64,000 bases of DNA from Aestuariivita sp049276915 (GTDB taxonomy: Bacteria > Pseudomonadota > Alphaproteobacteria > Rhodobacterales > Rhodobacteraceae). Positions 52,231-61,926 of the stretch are shown piece by piece. The stretch spans positions 10,377 to 74,376 of the forward strand of contig NZ_JBASXK010000031.1 of assembly GCF_049276915.1 (NCBI RefSeq), read 5' to 3'. Position 1 is the stretch's first letter. Each line of letters starts with the position of its first letter. Made by a program: the position numbers and the translations under genes. The notes beneath the pieces are model-generated. The model worked only from the letters and a program-made list of their open reading frames with translations. It had not been told where the DNA came from and ran no database searches.

Positions 52231-54269
52231 CCGGAACCATCATCTTTGACCCGCTCATTCCCTGGGTTGCGCTGATTGCGGTCGCGACCGTCGCCCTGGC
52301 CACGGTTTTGCTGGCAGGGCTGCGTGGGCTGTCCGGCTGGGGCCTGCGCGCTCTGGCGGGTGCCATGATCATCGGTGCGCTGGCCGGCCCTGTGTATCAG
52401 CAGGAAGACCGCGCGCCGCTCACCGACATTGTCGTGATGCTGGAAGACGCCAGCGCAAGCCAATCGCTGGGTGATCGCCCTGATCAAACAGAGACGGCGG
52501 CCGCGGAACTGGCCCAGAGGATCGAAGCGCGTTCCAACACCGAATTGCGCCGCGTGCGTGTTGCTGATGGGGAAGGCGATGCAGGAACCCTGCTGATGAC
52601 CGCCCTGAGCGAGGCCCTGGCAGAAGAGCCGCGTGCCCGTATCGCTGGCATCATCGCGCTGACGGATGGCCGTTTGCACGACATCGAGCGCACGCCGGAC
52701 CTGCCTGCGCCGTTGCATGTGTTGCTGACCGGACGCGAGGCGGACTGGGACCGCCGCCTGATCGTGCGCAACGCGCCCGCCTTCGCCATCATTGGTGAGC
52801 CGGTCACGCTGACATTGAGCATCGAGGACAGCGGTGCCTCCCCGCCCGGTGCGACCACCGCGCCGCTTGATATCTCGGTTGATGGTGGTGAGCCGCAACG
52901 GATCGACGTGCCGATCGGGCAAGAGCTGGAACTGCCGGTCACCCTGCCTCATGGAGGGCGCAACGTGATCCAGTTCACCGTGCCCAAGGCGGATGGAGAG
53001 CTGACAGATCGCAACAACACAGCCTTGATTCAGATGAACGGCGTGCGCGATCGCCTGCGCGTGCTGCTGGTCTCTGGTGAGCCGCATCAGGGCGGCCGCA
53101 CATGGCGTAACCTTCTGAAATCCGATAGCTCGGTTGATCTGGTCCATTTCACCATTCTGCGCCCACCGGAAAAGCAGGACGGCGTCCCCGTGAACGAACT
53201 GAGCCTGATCGCGTTTCCCACGCGCGAACTGTTTCTGGAAAAGATCGATGATTTCGACCTGATTATTTTCGACCGCTACAAACGGCGCGGTATCCTGCCC
53301 GCCATCTACCTCGATAACGTGGCCAATTATGTGCGCAATGGTGGTGCGGTTCTGGTCGCGGCAGGGCCGGATTTTGCAACTGCCGACAGCATCTATCGGT
53401 CGCCCCTTGCATCTGTCCTGCCGGCAGAGCCCAGCGCGCGGGTGATCGAAGAGCGTTTCCGCCCCACGGTGACCGATCTGGGAGGTCGTCATCCTGTGAC
53501 ATCCGAACTGGGCCGCCCGGACAACTGGGGCGCATGGCTGCGCCAGATTGATGTGGTGCCGCAGACCGGTGACGTTGTGATGTCGGGCAGCGATGACCGC
53601 CCGTTGCTGATTTTGGATCGTGTGGAAGAAGGGCGCGTGGCGCTGTTGGCCTCTGACCATGCCTGGCTCTGGAGCCGCGGGTATGAGGGCGGCGGGCCAC
53701 AACTGGAATTGCTGCGCCGTCTGGCTCACTGGATGATGAAAGAGCCCGAGTTGGAAGAAGAAGCCCTCTGGGCAGAAGCAACAGGCCAAACCATGCGGAT
53801 TATCCGGCGGACGCTGGATGAAGCGATCGGGCCTGTGACCGTGACGCCTCCGGTGGGTGACAGCGTCGAGATCGAGCTGGAAGAAATCAGCCCGGGTCGC
53901 TTCGAGGCGCTTTACAGCGGGCCCGAGATCGGACTTTACCGCCTGGTGGAGGGAGAGCATGAAGCCGTGATCGGACTAGGCCCCGCAGCACCGCGCGAGT
54001 TTGAAGAGACCATTGCCTCTGCTGATCTGTTGCAGCCCGTGGTCGCCTCTTTGCGCGGCGGGATGTTGCGCCTGGAGGACGGCTTGCCAACCCTGCGCAC
54101 GGTGCGCGAAGGCAGACCCGCTGCCGGGCGAGGCTGGATCGGACTGACCCCGCGCGGAGCCTACGAGACAAGTGACGTGACACAGATCCCGTTGCTGCCA
54201 GCCTGGCTGGTGCTTCTGCTGGCCTCGGGTTTCATTCTTGCAGGCTGGCTGCGCGAAGGGCGGCGGTAA
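52227..54269 (+). CDS. Membrane protein with VWA-like and glutamine-amidotransferase-like domains
   Basis: 680 residues. Two N-terminal helices (WVALIAVATVALATVLLAGL and a second to about residue 55). Residues about 70-180 are VWA-like: DASAS near 74-78 gives the DxSxS part of a metal-ion-dependent adhesion site and ALTDG a later ligand. Residues about 270-460 resemble a class I glutamine-amidotransferase fold (LRVLLVSGEPHQGG, DFDLIIFDRY, NGGAVLVAAGPDF) with no obvious catalytic cysteine. A helix near the C-terminus (LLPAWLVLLLASGFILAGWL) anchors the end. Last gene of the MoxR operon; probable MoxR client. Confidence 0.83.
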   Translation: MTGTIIFDPLIPWVALIAVATVALATVLLAGLRGLSGWGLRALAGAMIIGALAGPVYQQEDRAPLTDIVVMLEDASASQSLGDRPDQTETAAAELAQRIEARSNTELRRVRVADGEGDAGTLLMTALSEALAEEPRARIAGIIALTDGRLHDIERTPDLPAPLHVLLTGREADWDRRLIVRNAPAFAIIGEPVTLTLSIEDSGASPPGATTAPLDISVDGGEPQRIDVPIGQELELPVTLPHGGRNVIQFTVPKADGELTDRNNTALIQMNGVRDRLRVLLVSGEPHQGGRTWRNLLKSDSSVDLVHFTILRPPEKQDGVPVNELSLIAFPTRELFLEKIDDFDLIIFDRYKRRGILPAIYLDNVANYVRNGGAVLVAAGPDFATADSIYRSPLASVLPAEPSARVIEERFRPTVTDLGGRHPVTSELGRPDNWGAWLRQIDVVPQTGDVVMSGSDDRPLLILDRVEEGRVALLASDHAWLWSRGYEGGGPQLELLRRLAHWMMKEPELEEEALWAEATGQTMRIIRRTLDEAIGPVTVTPPVGDSVEIELEEISPGRFEALYSGPEIGLYRLVEGEHEAVIGLGPAAPREFEETIASADLLQPVVASLRGGMLRLEDGLPTLRTVREGRPAAGRGWIGLTPRGAYETSDVTQIPLLPAWLVLLLASGFILAGWLREGRR

Positions 54270-54280
54270 GACCGCCCGGT

Positions 54281-56323
54281 TCAATCCATGATCCGGATAG
54301 TGACTCGCGCTGACAGGCCCTGAGCATCGACCACTGTCAGCGTTGAAAACCCCGCTCCGGGGTTGGGCAGTTCGATTTCGCGCGTCTGGAGGCCGGTTGC
54401 GATGGGCAGACCATTCGCTAGGACCGAATAAGGCCGGACTCCGCCGCGAAGTTTGATCAGCACCGTATCGCTGTCAGAGGCCAGATAGGCACCATCCGGC
54501 GGAAACATCAGCTCGGGGGCGTTCGCCTGGACAATCCCGGCACCACGCGGGCGAAACCGCTGCAACGGCTGGGGCAGGTTTGCAGCCCCAAGCAGCAGGG
54601 TCTCGGGCGGAGGCGGTGGCAAAGGGTCAAAAGCGGGCTTTATGCCCCCCAGCGCCTGAAACAGGATCGGCGCTGCGACACCTGCACCAAACGCTCCCGG
54701 CACGGGCGTTCCGTCCGGACGGCCGACCCAGACACCGACGACATGACGCCCGTCCCAGCCCACGGCCCAGGCGTCCCTGTGGCCATAGGATGTGCCGGTT
54801 TTATACGCGATCACTTCCGCCGGAGCGCCCTGCGGCGGGGCCAGTTCGGCCAGGATGTTCCCGAGATGCCAGGCCGCCATCGGCGACATCAACCGCGTGC
54901 CTTGCGCGCGTTCAGTCGATTGATGGGTCAAGGCAATGGCTTCGCCCCCCCGCGCAATCGCACCATAAAGCTGCACCAGATCATTGAGGCTCAGCCCGAT
55001 GCCACCGAGCGAAATCGCCAGCCCCGGTTTGCCGCCCGGGACCTGCGCGCTGATCCCGGCTCGCGACAGCGCACCCATTACCCGGGCAGGGCCCAGCGCC
55101 TCGGTCAGTTTGACAACCGGAATGTTCAGCGACAGTTGCAGCGCATCACGGATCCGCACATCTCCACGAAACTGCCCGTCAAAATTCTGCGGCGCATAGC
55201 GGCCGAACCGGACCGGTCCGTCATGGATCAGCGTGTTGGGGTGAACAAGGCCCTGATCAAAAGCCAGCCCATAGATGAGGGGTTTCAGCGTCGACCCCGG
55301 CGAGCGTATGGCGCGGGTCATATCAACAAAGCCCTGCCCGGCAGTGTCGGTGAAATCCGGTGATCCGACGGATGCCAGAATCTGGCCTGTCTGGTGATCC
55401 GCCAGCACGATCGCACCGGACACCTGCGCGGGCGCGTCGCTTAGCGCCTCTGCCAGAAGCCGCTCGAGCCGGGATTGCATCGCGATATCCAGCGTGAGCC
55501 GGTGGCGCAGAGCGGTGGGGTCTGCCGCGACCACTGCCTGGCTCAAATGCGGTGCAAAGGCCGGAAAACCTTTCTGGCGGCGCGGCACATCGGCCTGCAG
55601 CGCGATGGCGGCCTCATCGAAAGACAGCGCGGATTGGCTTGCCAATCGTGCGATCACCCGATCACGGGCCACGCGCGCGGCCTCGGGGTTGCGATCTGGC
55701 CTGCGCGCTTCGGGTGCCTGAGGAAGGGCGACCAGCAAAGCCGCCTCGGACGGTGTCAGGCGACGCGGATCCTTGCCAAACCACGCAAGACTGGCCGAGC
55801 GCACCCCTTCCAGATTGCCCCCATAAGGCGCATGCAGAAGATACAGCGCCAGTATCTCGTCCTTGCTGAACCGCTGCTCCAGCGCCAGCGCCAGACGGAT
55901 CTGGCGGATCTTTCCGGACCATTTCCCGGTGCTGCCATTCTCGAGAAGACGGGCAACCTGCATGGTCAGCGTCGAGCCGCCCGAGACAATTTCCCGGCTC
56001 CACGCCGCTTGCGCCACGGCCCGGATCAGCGCCAGGGGGTCGACGCCCGCATGCTCCCAAAACCGGCGATCTTCATAGCGCAGCAGCATGTCGATAAAGT
56101 CCGGATCGACGCCAGACGGCTTGATGCCCAATCGCCAGCGTCCGTCTTCCACCGGGAAGACGCGCAACAAACGGCCGTCGCGATCCACTACCTCGACAGA
56201 TGTCTCGGACAAAACTGGGGGCACCTCGGTCGCCGCGACCCAACGCGCGCCCATATCATGCAGCGCACCGGCCCCTCCCAGAGTCAGCCCCAAGGCAAAC
56301 AGAAGAGGGGCGGCGCGTTTCAT
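54281..56323 (-). CDS. pbpC: Penicillin-binding protein 1C
   Basis: 680 residues. N-terminal signal anchor. The glycosyltransferase domain (about 50-230) has RYEDRRFWEHAGVDP with the catalytic Glu and GGSTLTMQVARLLE. The transpeptidase domain (about 290-540) has SPGSTLKPLIYGLAFD (SxxK), SLN in QLSLNIPVV and YKTGTSYGHRDAW (KTG). The C-terminal 90 residues are the BiPBP_C beta domain (APELMFPPDGAYLASDSD). It follows and overlaps the alpha-2-macroglobulin gene (ATGA at 56320-56323), the standard pairing for this class. Confidence 0.95.
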   Translation of the reverse strand: MKRAAPLLFALGLTLGGAGALHDMGARWVAATEVPPVLSETSVEVVDRDGRLLRVFPVEDGRWRLGIKPSGVDPDFIDMLLRYEDRRFWEHAGVDPLALIRAVAQAAWSREIVSGGSTLTMQVARLLENGSTGKWSGKIRQIRLALALEQRFSKDEILALYLLHAPYGGNLEGVRSASLAWFGKDPRRLTPSEAALLVALPQAPEARRPDRNPEAARVARDRVIARLASQSALSFDEAAIALQADVPRRQKGFPAFAPHLSQAVVAADPTALRHRLTLDIAMQSRLERLLAEALSDAPAQVSGAIVLADHQTGQILASVGSPDFTDTAGQGFVDMTRAIRSPGSTLKPLIYGLAFDQGLVHPNTLIHDGPVRFGRYAPQNFDGQFRGDVRIRDALQLSLNIPVVKLTEALGPARVMGALSRAGISAQVPGGKPGLAISLGGIGLSLNDLVQLYGAIARGGEAIALTHQSTERAQGTRLMSPMAAWHLGNILAELAPPQGAPAEVIAYKTGTSYGHRDAWAVGWDGRHVVGVWVGRPDGTPVPGAFGAGVAAPILFQALGGIKPAFDPLPPPPPETLLLGAANLPQPLQRFRPRGAGIVQANAPELMFPPDGAYLASDSDTVLIKLRGGVRPYSVLANGLPIATGLQTREIELPNPGAGFSTLTVVDAQGLSARVTIRIMD

Positions 56324-59300
56324 TCGCGTATGGTCACACGGCCTGTTTCGGTGCGTGCGCCATATCTGGGGCGATACATGTCTTCCACCGAGGCCGCAGG
56401 CTGATGGTAATCCCCCGGTGTGATGGCACGGGCGACATAGGCCAGTGTCACCTCCGAGCGATCCCGCAGATCGACCGCCGCCAGGAACCGATCACTGCGG
56501 AACTCTGCATGTTCCACCTCGCTTGTCCTGAGCCACTCCAGCGCCCGGATATCGCCCGAGCGCAGCAGGCTCGGGTTGTCGATCTCGACACCGGCAGGCA
56601 GCGGATCATCCACCATCAGCCGCGCGCCTGTATCCCCGGAAGGCTGAACACTCAGCAACACCACGAACCGTTGGCCAACGGTCAAAGTGGCCGGATCGAG
56701 CTCCTCACCCTCCAGGGTGTAGAATTCCCGTTCAATGGTATATCCGGTGCCGCCCGCCGGCGGCGCGATGGCAGGTACACCCATTGTGGTCAGCGTAAGG
56801 TCCGTGGTTGCAGAGGTGGTAATCGCATAGCTCTGAGCGCTGATCCCGTCTTCCAGCAGGCGCACGAACGGACCTGAGACCTCCGTGCCGTTCACCCGCA
56901 ACCCGGCAGAGCCCGGAGCTTCGGCCAGAGCATGTGCCGCCAGCAGGGACCAGGCGGCCTCCTGGGTTGATCGACGGCCATCGCGCAGCGCAACGCGCTG
57001 CACCAGGCCATCCCGGTCAATTGCCGTGCTGCCTGCTTCGGAAGCCAGCGTCAGAACCCCTGCCGCATCGCGCAAGCGCGTCCCGAAATCGCTGCGCCAG
57101 ATGGGCAGACCGTCGCCACTGGCCCGATCAAGCCGCGCCTGAGACAGAGCGAACATGCGATCCGCCCTGACCTGATCGCCATAGGCCGCCAAAGCCGCAG
57201 CAAGTTGAGCAAGCGCCATCGGCGTGGCAAAGTTTTCCGCCTTCTGATCAGCATAGTAGCGCAGATCGCCCATCGCCGCTTCGCCCTCGCGTGCAAGAAC
57301 AAACAGCGCATAGGCCAGATCTTGACCACCGTTGTCGAAGTCCGGCTCGAAGTTCACGCGGTTGCGCAGGTTGTCGATTGCCATGCGAAAGGCAAGATCG
57401 GGCACAGTGTGACCTTGCGCACGCGCGCGGCTCAGGAAATCGGCCACATAGGCATCCAGCCAGAAATCGCTGTCAGATTCTGCACTCCACAAGCCAAAGG
57501 CCCCATTGGCGGCCTGACGCGCAAGCACCTGCTGAATGGCCGAGGCGATCTTTCCGTCCATATCCGGCCTGTCCCCCAAACCGACGGCCTGCGCGACCGA
57601 ACTGAGATAAAGCAAGGGCATCGCCTGCGAGGTCACCTGTTCCGTGCAGCCGTAAGGATATCTGTCGAGCACGGACAACAGTCCGGGCGCATCAAATCGC
57701 GCCAGTGGCCCGGCAGAGATCACCGCCGATCCCGTGCCATCGCGCATCTCGGAGAACACCGCTCCATCCAGGGTGAAGGTCTCTCCGGCTCCCAGACTGA
57801 ACCGGCGCGTCACGGCGATCTCGGGGTCATTGGCGCGCACCGGCAGGGTGAATTCCTGTGTCAGTTCCCTGTTGTCGGGCGTCACCAGCGTCAGCTTGAT
57901 CGGGTGATCCCCGATCTGATCGGACGCCAGCGCGATATCCAGCACCTGCTGTGCGCCCTCACTCAGCGAGACCTCGGCGTTTCGCGCACTCAGCCTGACC
58001 GATGCCGGCGCATCGAGGCGCACCTGCATAGCCCCGGTCGGTCCTTCGGCATGTATCAGTTCGATGCGCAGGCGGCTTTGGTCGCCCGGGGCAAGAAAAC
58101 GCGGCAGACTTACGCGCGCAACCACCGGGTCGCGTACGATCACGTCACGCTCGGCCTGACCAACACCGCGCGGGCTCCATGCCACGGCCATCAGCCGGAC
58201 CGTGCCGTTGAAGGCCGGAAGGTCGATATTGACAAAAGCCGTACCATCCGCGCCCACGCGAACCGGACCGGTGAACTGGGCCATCAGATCTTCTGTGGGG
58301 GGTGGCGATTGCATGCGCATCCCGGAACCGGAGTCCCCGCCCGAGCGAACCTGCCCCATCGCGCCATTCATGCCATCGATCAGGCGACCGTAGACATCCC
58401 GCAACTCGACACCCAGACGACGCTGACCAAAATAATGTTCAGAGGGATCAGGGCTGTCAAAACCAGTAAGATTGAGAATACCGAGATCGACTGCTGCAAG
58501 CGTCAGCCAGACCTCTTCGCCCGCGGGCGCACCCGCGACGCTTACTCCTGCGCGCAATGTGCGACGCGGTTGGGTGATGTCAGGCGCATCAATGCTGACC
58601 TGAAGCTGCCGGTCACCCGGCGCGACCTTGGCATAGGCCAGCCCGAGAGAGCGCGCGGGATTTTGCCCCGCCGCCACATCCATCGGGCGAATGACAGAAG
58701 CCGTGACATAGGCCCCGGCCCCCCACTCATCGGTCACGTCGATCGGGATCAGGTTCTCACCCGCGACGACCTCGACCGCGCGGCGTTCGATGACCTTGTT
58801 GGACATCACCGTTATCAGCGCGGTCCCGCCATAGCGCGGAACAAGCCGCAGGCGGGCCGTGTCGCCGGGCGCATAGTCCGGTTGATCCAGCGAAAGCTCA
58901 AGCGTGTCAGGCGTATTCGAATTATCGGCGGGCGCGTACCAGCCCGCATAAAAATCCTCGGCAGCCGCAACATATGCGCCACCTGCGCGCTCGACCACCA
59001 GTTCATAGCGCCCCCAGTCGACCGGTGCAGAAACCGTCACGGGCGTTTCACCAATCTGCGCCTCTCCCGATGCGATCCGGCTGCGGCGGGTAATCGGTTC
59101 CCAGTCCCAGCTCCCGTAGAGGCGGTACCACTGATACCGCGTCTCGATCCGATTGAGCGTCCATGTCACCGTCATCGGTTCTGCAACAAGCTGCGGCGAC
59201 AATGCCATGATTTGGAATGTGGCCTCGCCACCTTCGGGCACCACCTGTTCAAACTGCGGTTTGATTCCGATGATCGCAGTCGCGGGCTGAACAGCGGCGG

Positions 59301-61743
59301 TCACCTGTCGCTCGACAGGGCGGCCCGAGCCTTCGGCGATGCGTCCGGTGACAGTCGCCTCCAGCGGCAAGCCGGATACGTCCGTTTGAGGTATCTCGAT
59401 CTGAACAGATGCGCGGCCATCAGGATCGGTCGGACCGCCGCTGAAGAAGCTGCGCACAGCGCGCGTGCTTTCATCATAGCGCCCAAACCTGAAGCCTGGC
59501 CAGTCCGACAGGCTTCGCACGGGGCGCAGCGCGACGGATCCTTCGATCCCAAGCCCCGCCCCCGGAGCACCGAACAGATAGCGCGCCTGAATTGCCAAGG
59601 ACGGCGCATCGCCGGGGCGCAATGCCGCGTCTGGCAGGCTCAGATCAAAGTCGATCCGCTCGGGCAGAAAATCCTCGACCAGGACCTGTGTGGACGCAAG
59701 CGCATCGCCCTCGGCGTCGGTTTTGACAACCACATTCCAGGTGCCGCGTGGAACGTTCTGACCCAGAGCAAAGCCAAAGACATGACCCCCCGCAGCCCCT
59801 CCGCCAGAGACACGGCGCGTGTACTCAACGCCATCAGGGCGCGTCAGGATCGCCGTCAGGGGCAAATTCTCGATCGCGCGGGCGTCGCTGTTGCGGGCAA
59901 GCACAGTCAGGTTGATTGTCTCGCCCGCCCGGTAAGCGCCCCGGTCCGGTGTCAGGAAAACATCGACAGGCCCGGCGGGCGCACGCCCTTCCACGCCACG
60001 GTCCGACAGATCAAAGGCCGGATCGGTCAAGGTCAGAAATGCCAGATCTTCCTCGCCCAACTGCGCCAGCACCATGGCAGGGGCCGCCGAGCCAGCCCCT
60101 CGGGTCAGTCCCGGCTCAAACCGTGCGGACCCGTCTGCTTGGGATTTTATGCGCCCCAGAACTTCGTTGGCGCGTGAAATCAGGGTCAGCGTGACGCCTG
60201 CCCGAGGGGCCGCATCCGAAAGGCCGCGCACATCCACATGAAGCCCATCCGCACCGCTCATGGTCGTCAGGCCAAGGTCGGACAGGACAAACCATTGCGT
60301 GGCACCTCCATCCTCATATTCATCGCCATTCGGGTCCCGCGCGTTCAACGCATAGATGCCTGTCGGCAAGCCTGAAAGCACCTCTCCCAGCGGCAAGCGG
60401 GTGATCATGTTCTGATTGAGGTCGTTTTCCACCTCTGCGGTCCCGGTCCAGACCTCTTGGGCGATCGTATCCGCAAAGCGGTCATCTTCCCATTTTGACA
60501 AAGGCCTGCCGAAATAGCCCTCCTGCACCGCGTGCAACAAATTGCGGTCCGATACCTTGCGCAGTTTCAGGTCAATCTGACCAAGGTTCACCGTCTCGAC
60601 CGGGATCGCCGCATCAGCGGCCTTGGGAAGCACATAGGCGCGCCCCGGAAAGCGCACGAGGGTACTGCGGTCCCGGACATATTGCGTGATTTCGGTATCG
60701 CGGATCAGCACCTCGCCCGATGCGGCGGGCAAGCCGCTGCGGAAGGTCAACCGATAGCGCGCACCGTGATCCACCCCGTCGATGCAGATCTGGCGATCAT
60801 CCACCTGAACCGCCAAATCCGTCGAGGGCAGCCGCACGAAGGGCTCGTAATCGACGCCGGTCTTGGCCAAGGATTCCGAGAATTCGACGCAGACCCGTGG
60901 GGCAGCCGCGTCACTATCGACCTGCGTGTCCACAATCCGAAAGCCATACTTGGCAATCGCCGCATCAAGCGCCAGTTCGATATCGCTGCGCGATGCCTCG
61001 CTTTGCGCCAGCCTGAGCGCCGACACCATGTCACGACCCCGGCCCAAGTTTTCCAGAGCCGGAGCAAGCTGCATCAGGGCATTGGCGCGCACGGTGCCAG
61101 ACTCCCCTCGGAGATAGGCATTGGCTGCCGCAAGCAACGCGCGTTTTGTCAGCTGCCGGCGGGCCTCGTTGTTGTCAGGGTCAACCGCCAGGCTGAGACG
61201 CGCATACTCGACCCAGAGATCGGCGCGATCCGTCATGGCAACCGCCACGCCCATCCAGCGCAGAGCCTCCTGCATGTTGGCACCCGCCTCTCGGGACCGG
61301 GCAGCATCAAGCACATCCTGCAGGGCAACATCCCTCACGCTGTGGCGAAAGCTGATCCCACGGGCCTCATCTGCCGCTTCGCGGATCAAAGCGTCCGAAA
61401 GAAACCCCAGCGCCGCGCGGCGGACATCGGCATTCGCCAGAACCGCAGGGTCGGTTGCGACTTTCTCGGCCGAGATCGCGCCTTGATATTCAGTGCGCTC
61501 CGAGACCGCGGATTTGGGGAAACACGCATTGGAACGAGCATTGAAGGTAAAGGCCGCGCAGGCCTGGTTCTGCGCGCAGGCCCGGATACAGGTGGCAAGA
61601 TCCGTGTCAAACAGCGCCTGCAGGTCTGATCCATAGAAATCCACGTCTCGTGTTGCAATCATCCGATGTTCAGGCACCGCCTGAGCCCAGAGCGCGGAAG
61701 CAGCAAACAACGACAGCAGAAATGCAAGGATGAAACGGGGCAT
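56320..61743 (-). CDS. Bacterial alpha-2-macroglobulin with N-terminal PAN domain
   Basis: 1,807 residues from ATG 61743. A Sec signal peptide (MPRFILAFLLSLFAASALWA) has no lipobox, unlike E. coli YfhM. A PAN/Apple-like domain follows at about 40-85 (DTDLATCIRACAQNQACAAF, SNACFPKS). Then come the macroglobulin beta domains (MG), including PVDVFLTPDRGAYRAGETI. The thioester motif CTEQ is intact in RYPYGCTEQVTSQAMPLL, inside the alpha-helical toroid. The protein should trap proteases that breach the outer membrane and protect the cell wall, with PBP1C, encoded in overlap, repairing peptidoglycan. Confidence 0.94.
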   Translation of the reverse strand: MPRFILAFLLSLFAASALWAQAVPEHRMIATRDVDFYGSDLQALFDTDLATCIRACAQNQACAAFTFNARSNACFPKSAVSERTEYQGAISAEKVATDPAVLANADVRRAALGFLSDALIREAADEARGISFRHSVRDVALQDVLDAARSREAGANMQEALRWMGVAVAMTDRADLWVEYARLSLAVDPDNNEARRQLTKRALLAAANAYLRGESGTVRANALMQLAPALENLGRGRDMVSALRLAQSEASRSDIELALDAAIAKYGFRIVDTQVDSDAAAPRVCVEFSESLAKTGVDYEPFVRLPSTDLAVQVDDRQICIDGVDHGARYRLTFRSGLPAASGEVLIRDTEITQYVRDRSTLVRFPGRAYVLPKAADAAIPVETVNLGQIDLKLRKVSDRNLLHAVQEGYFGRPLSKWEDDRFADTIAQEVWTGTAEVENDLNQNMITRLPLGEVLSGLPTGIYALNARDPNGDEYEDGGATQWFVLSDLGLTTMSGADGLHVDVRGLSDAAPRAGVTLTLISRANEVLGRIKSQADGSARFEPGLTRGAGSAAPAMVLAQLGEEDLAFLTLTDPAFDLSDRGVEGRAPAGPVDVFLTPDRGAYRAGETINLTVLARNSDARAIENLPLTAILTRPDGVEYTRRVSGGGAAGGHVFGFALGQNVPRGTWNVVVKTDAEGDALASTQVLVEDFLPERIDFDLSLPDAALRPGDAPSLAIQARYLFGAPGAGLGIEGSVALRPVRSLSDWPGFRFGRYDESTRAVRSFFSGGPTDPDGRASVQIEIPQTDVSGLPLEATVTGRIAEGSGRPVERQVTAAVQPATAIIGIKPQFEQVVPEGGEATFQIMALSPQLVAEPMTVTWTLNRIETRYQWYRLYGSWDWEPITRRSRIASGEAQIGETPVTVSAPVDWGRYELVVERAGGAYVAAAEDFYAGWYAPADNSNTPDTLELSLDQPDYAPGDTARLRLVPRYGGTALITVMSNKVIERRAVEVVAGENLIPIDVTDEWGAGAYVTASVIRPMDVAAGQNPARSLGLAYAKVAPGDRQLQVSIDAPDITQPRRTLRAGVSVAGAPAGEEVWLTLAAVDLGILNLTGFDSPDPSEHYFGQRRLGVELRDVYGRLIDGMNGAMGQVRSGGDSGSGMRMQSPPPTEDLMAQFTGPVRVGADGTAFVNIDLPAFNGTVRLMAVAWSPRGVGQAERDVIVRDPVVARVSLPRFLAPGDQSRLRIELIHAEGPTGAMQVRLDAPASVRLSARNAEVSLSEGAQQVLDIALASDQIGDHPIKLTLVTPDNRELTQEFTLPVRANDPEIAVTRRFSLGAGETFTLDGAVFSEMRDGTGSAVISAGPLARFDAPGLLSVLDRYPYGCTEQVTSQAMPLLYLSSVAQAVGLGDRPDMDGKIASAIQQVLARQAANGAFGLWSAESDSDFWLDAYVADFLSRARAQGHTVPDLAFRMAIDNLRNRVNFEPDFDNGGQDLAYALFVLAREGEAAMGDLRYYADQKAENFATPMALAQLAAALAAYGDQVRADRMFALSQARLDRASGDGLPIWRSDFGTRLRDAAGVLTLASEAGSTAIDRDGLVQRVALRDGRRSTQEAAWSLLAAHALAEAPGSAGLRVNGTEVSGPFVRLLEDGISAQSYAITTSATTDLTLTTMGVPAIAPPAGGTGYTIEREFYTLEGEELDPATLTVGQRFVVLLSVQPSGDTGARLMVDDPLPAGVEIDNPSLLRSGDIRALEWLRTSEVEHAEFRSDRFLAAVDLRDRSEVTLAYVARAITPGDYHQPAASVEDMYRPRYGARTETGRVTIRE

Positions 61744-61926
61744 ATTGGGTCTCCCAACCGATGTAATGCGCCCAGCGTGACACGGCGGGGGTGAGTCTGG
61801 CAACTCTGCGCCCGGCAAACCCGAGGTTTTCGTCGCGGTATCCCGCACAGCTTAAGATGTTTTTCACCTTGGCTGCACATTCTGTAGGGGGATCACGGGA
61901 CCAGTTCGTCCGGGAGAGAGTTTGGC

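Noticed and set aside
52176..53960. A 594-codon minus-strand frame opposite the last gene of the MoxR operon
   Set aside because: The composition is typical of antisense frames, and the plus strand gene is coupled to its neighbours.
57205..60177. A 990-codon open frame on the plus strand opposite the alpha-2-macroglobulin gene
   Set aside because: It is the antisense shadow of a GC-rich gene; the encoded sequence is Arg/His/Gln-rich without domains, while the minus strand encodes a clear family protein.
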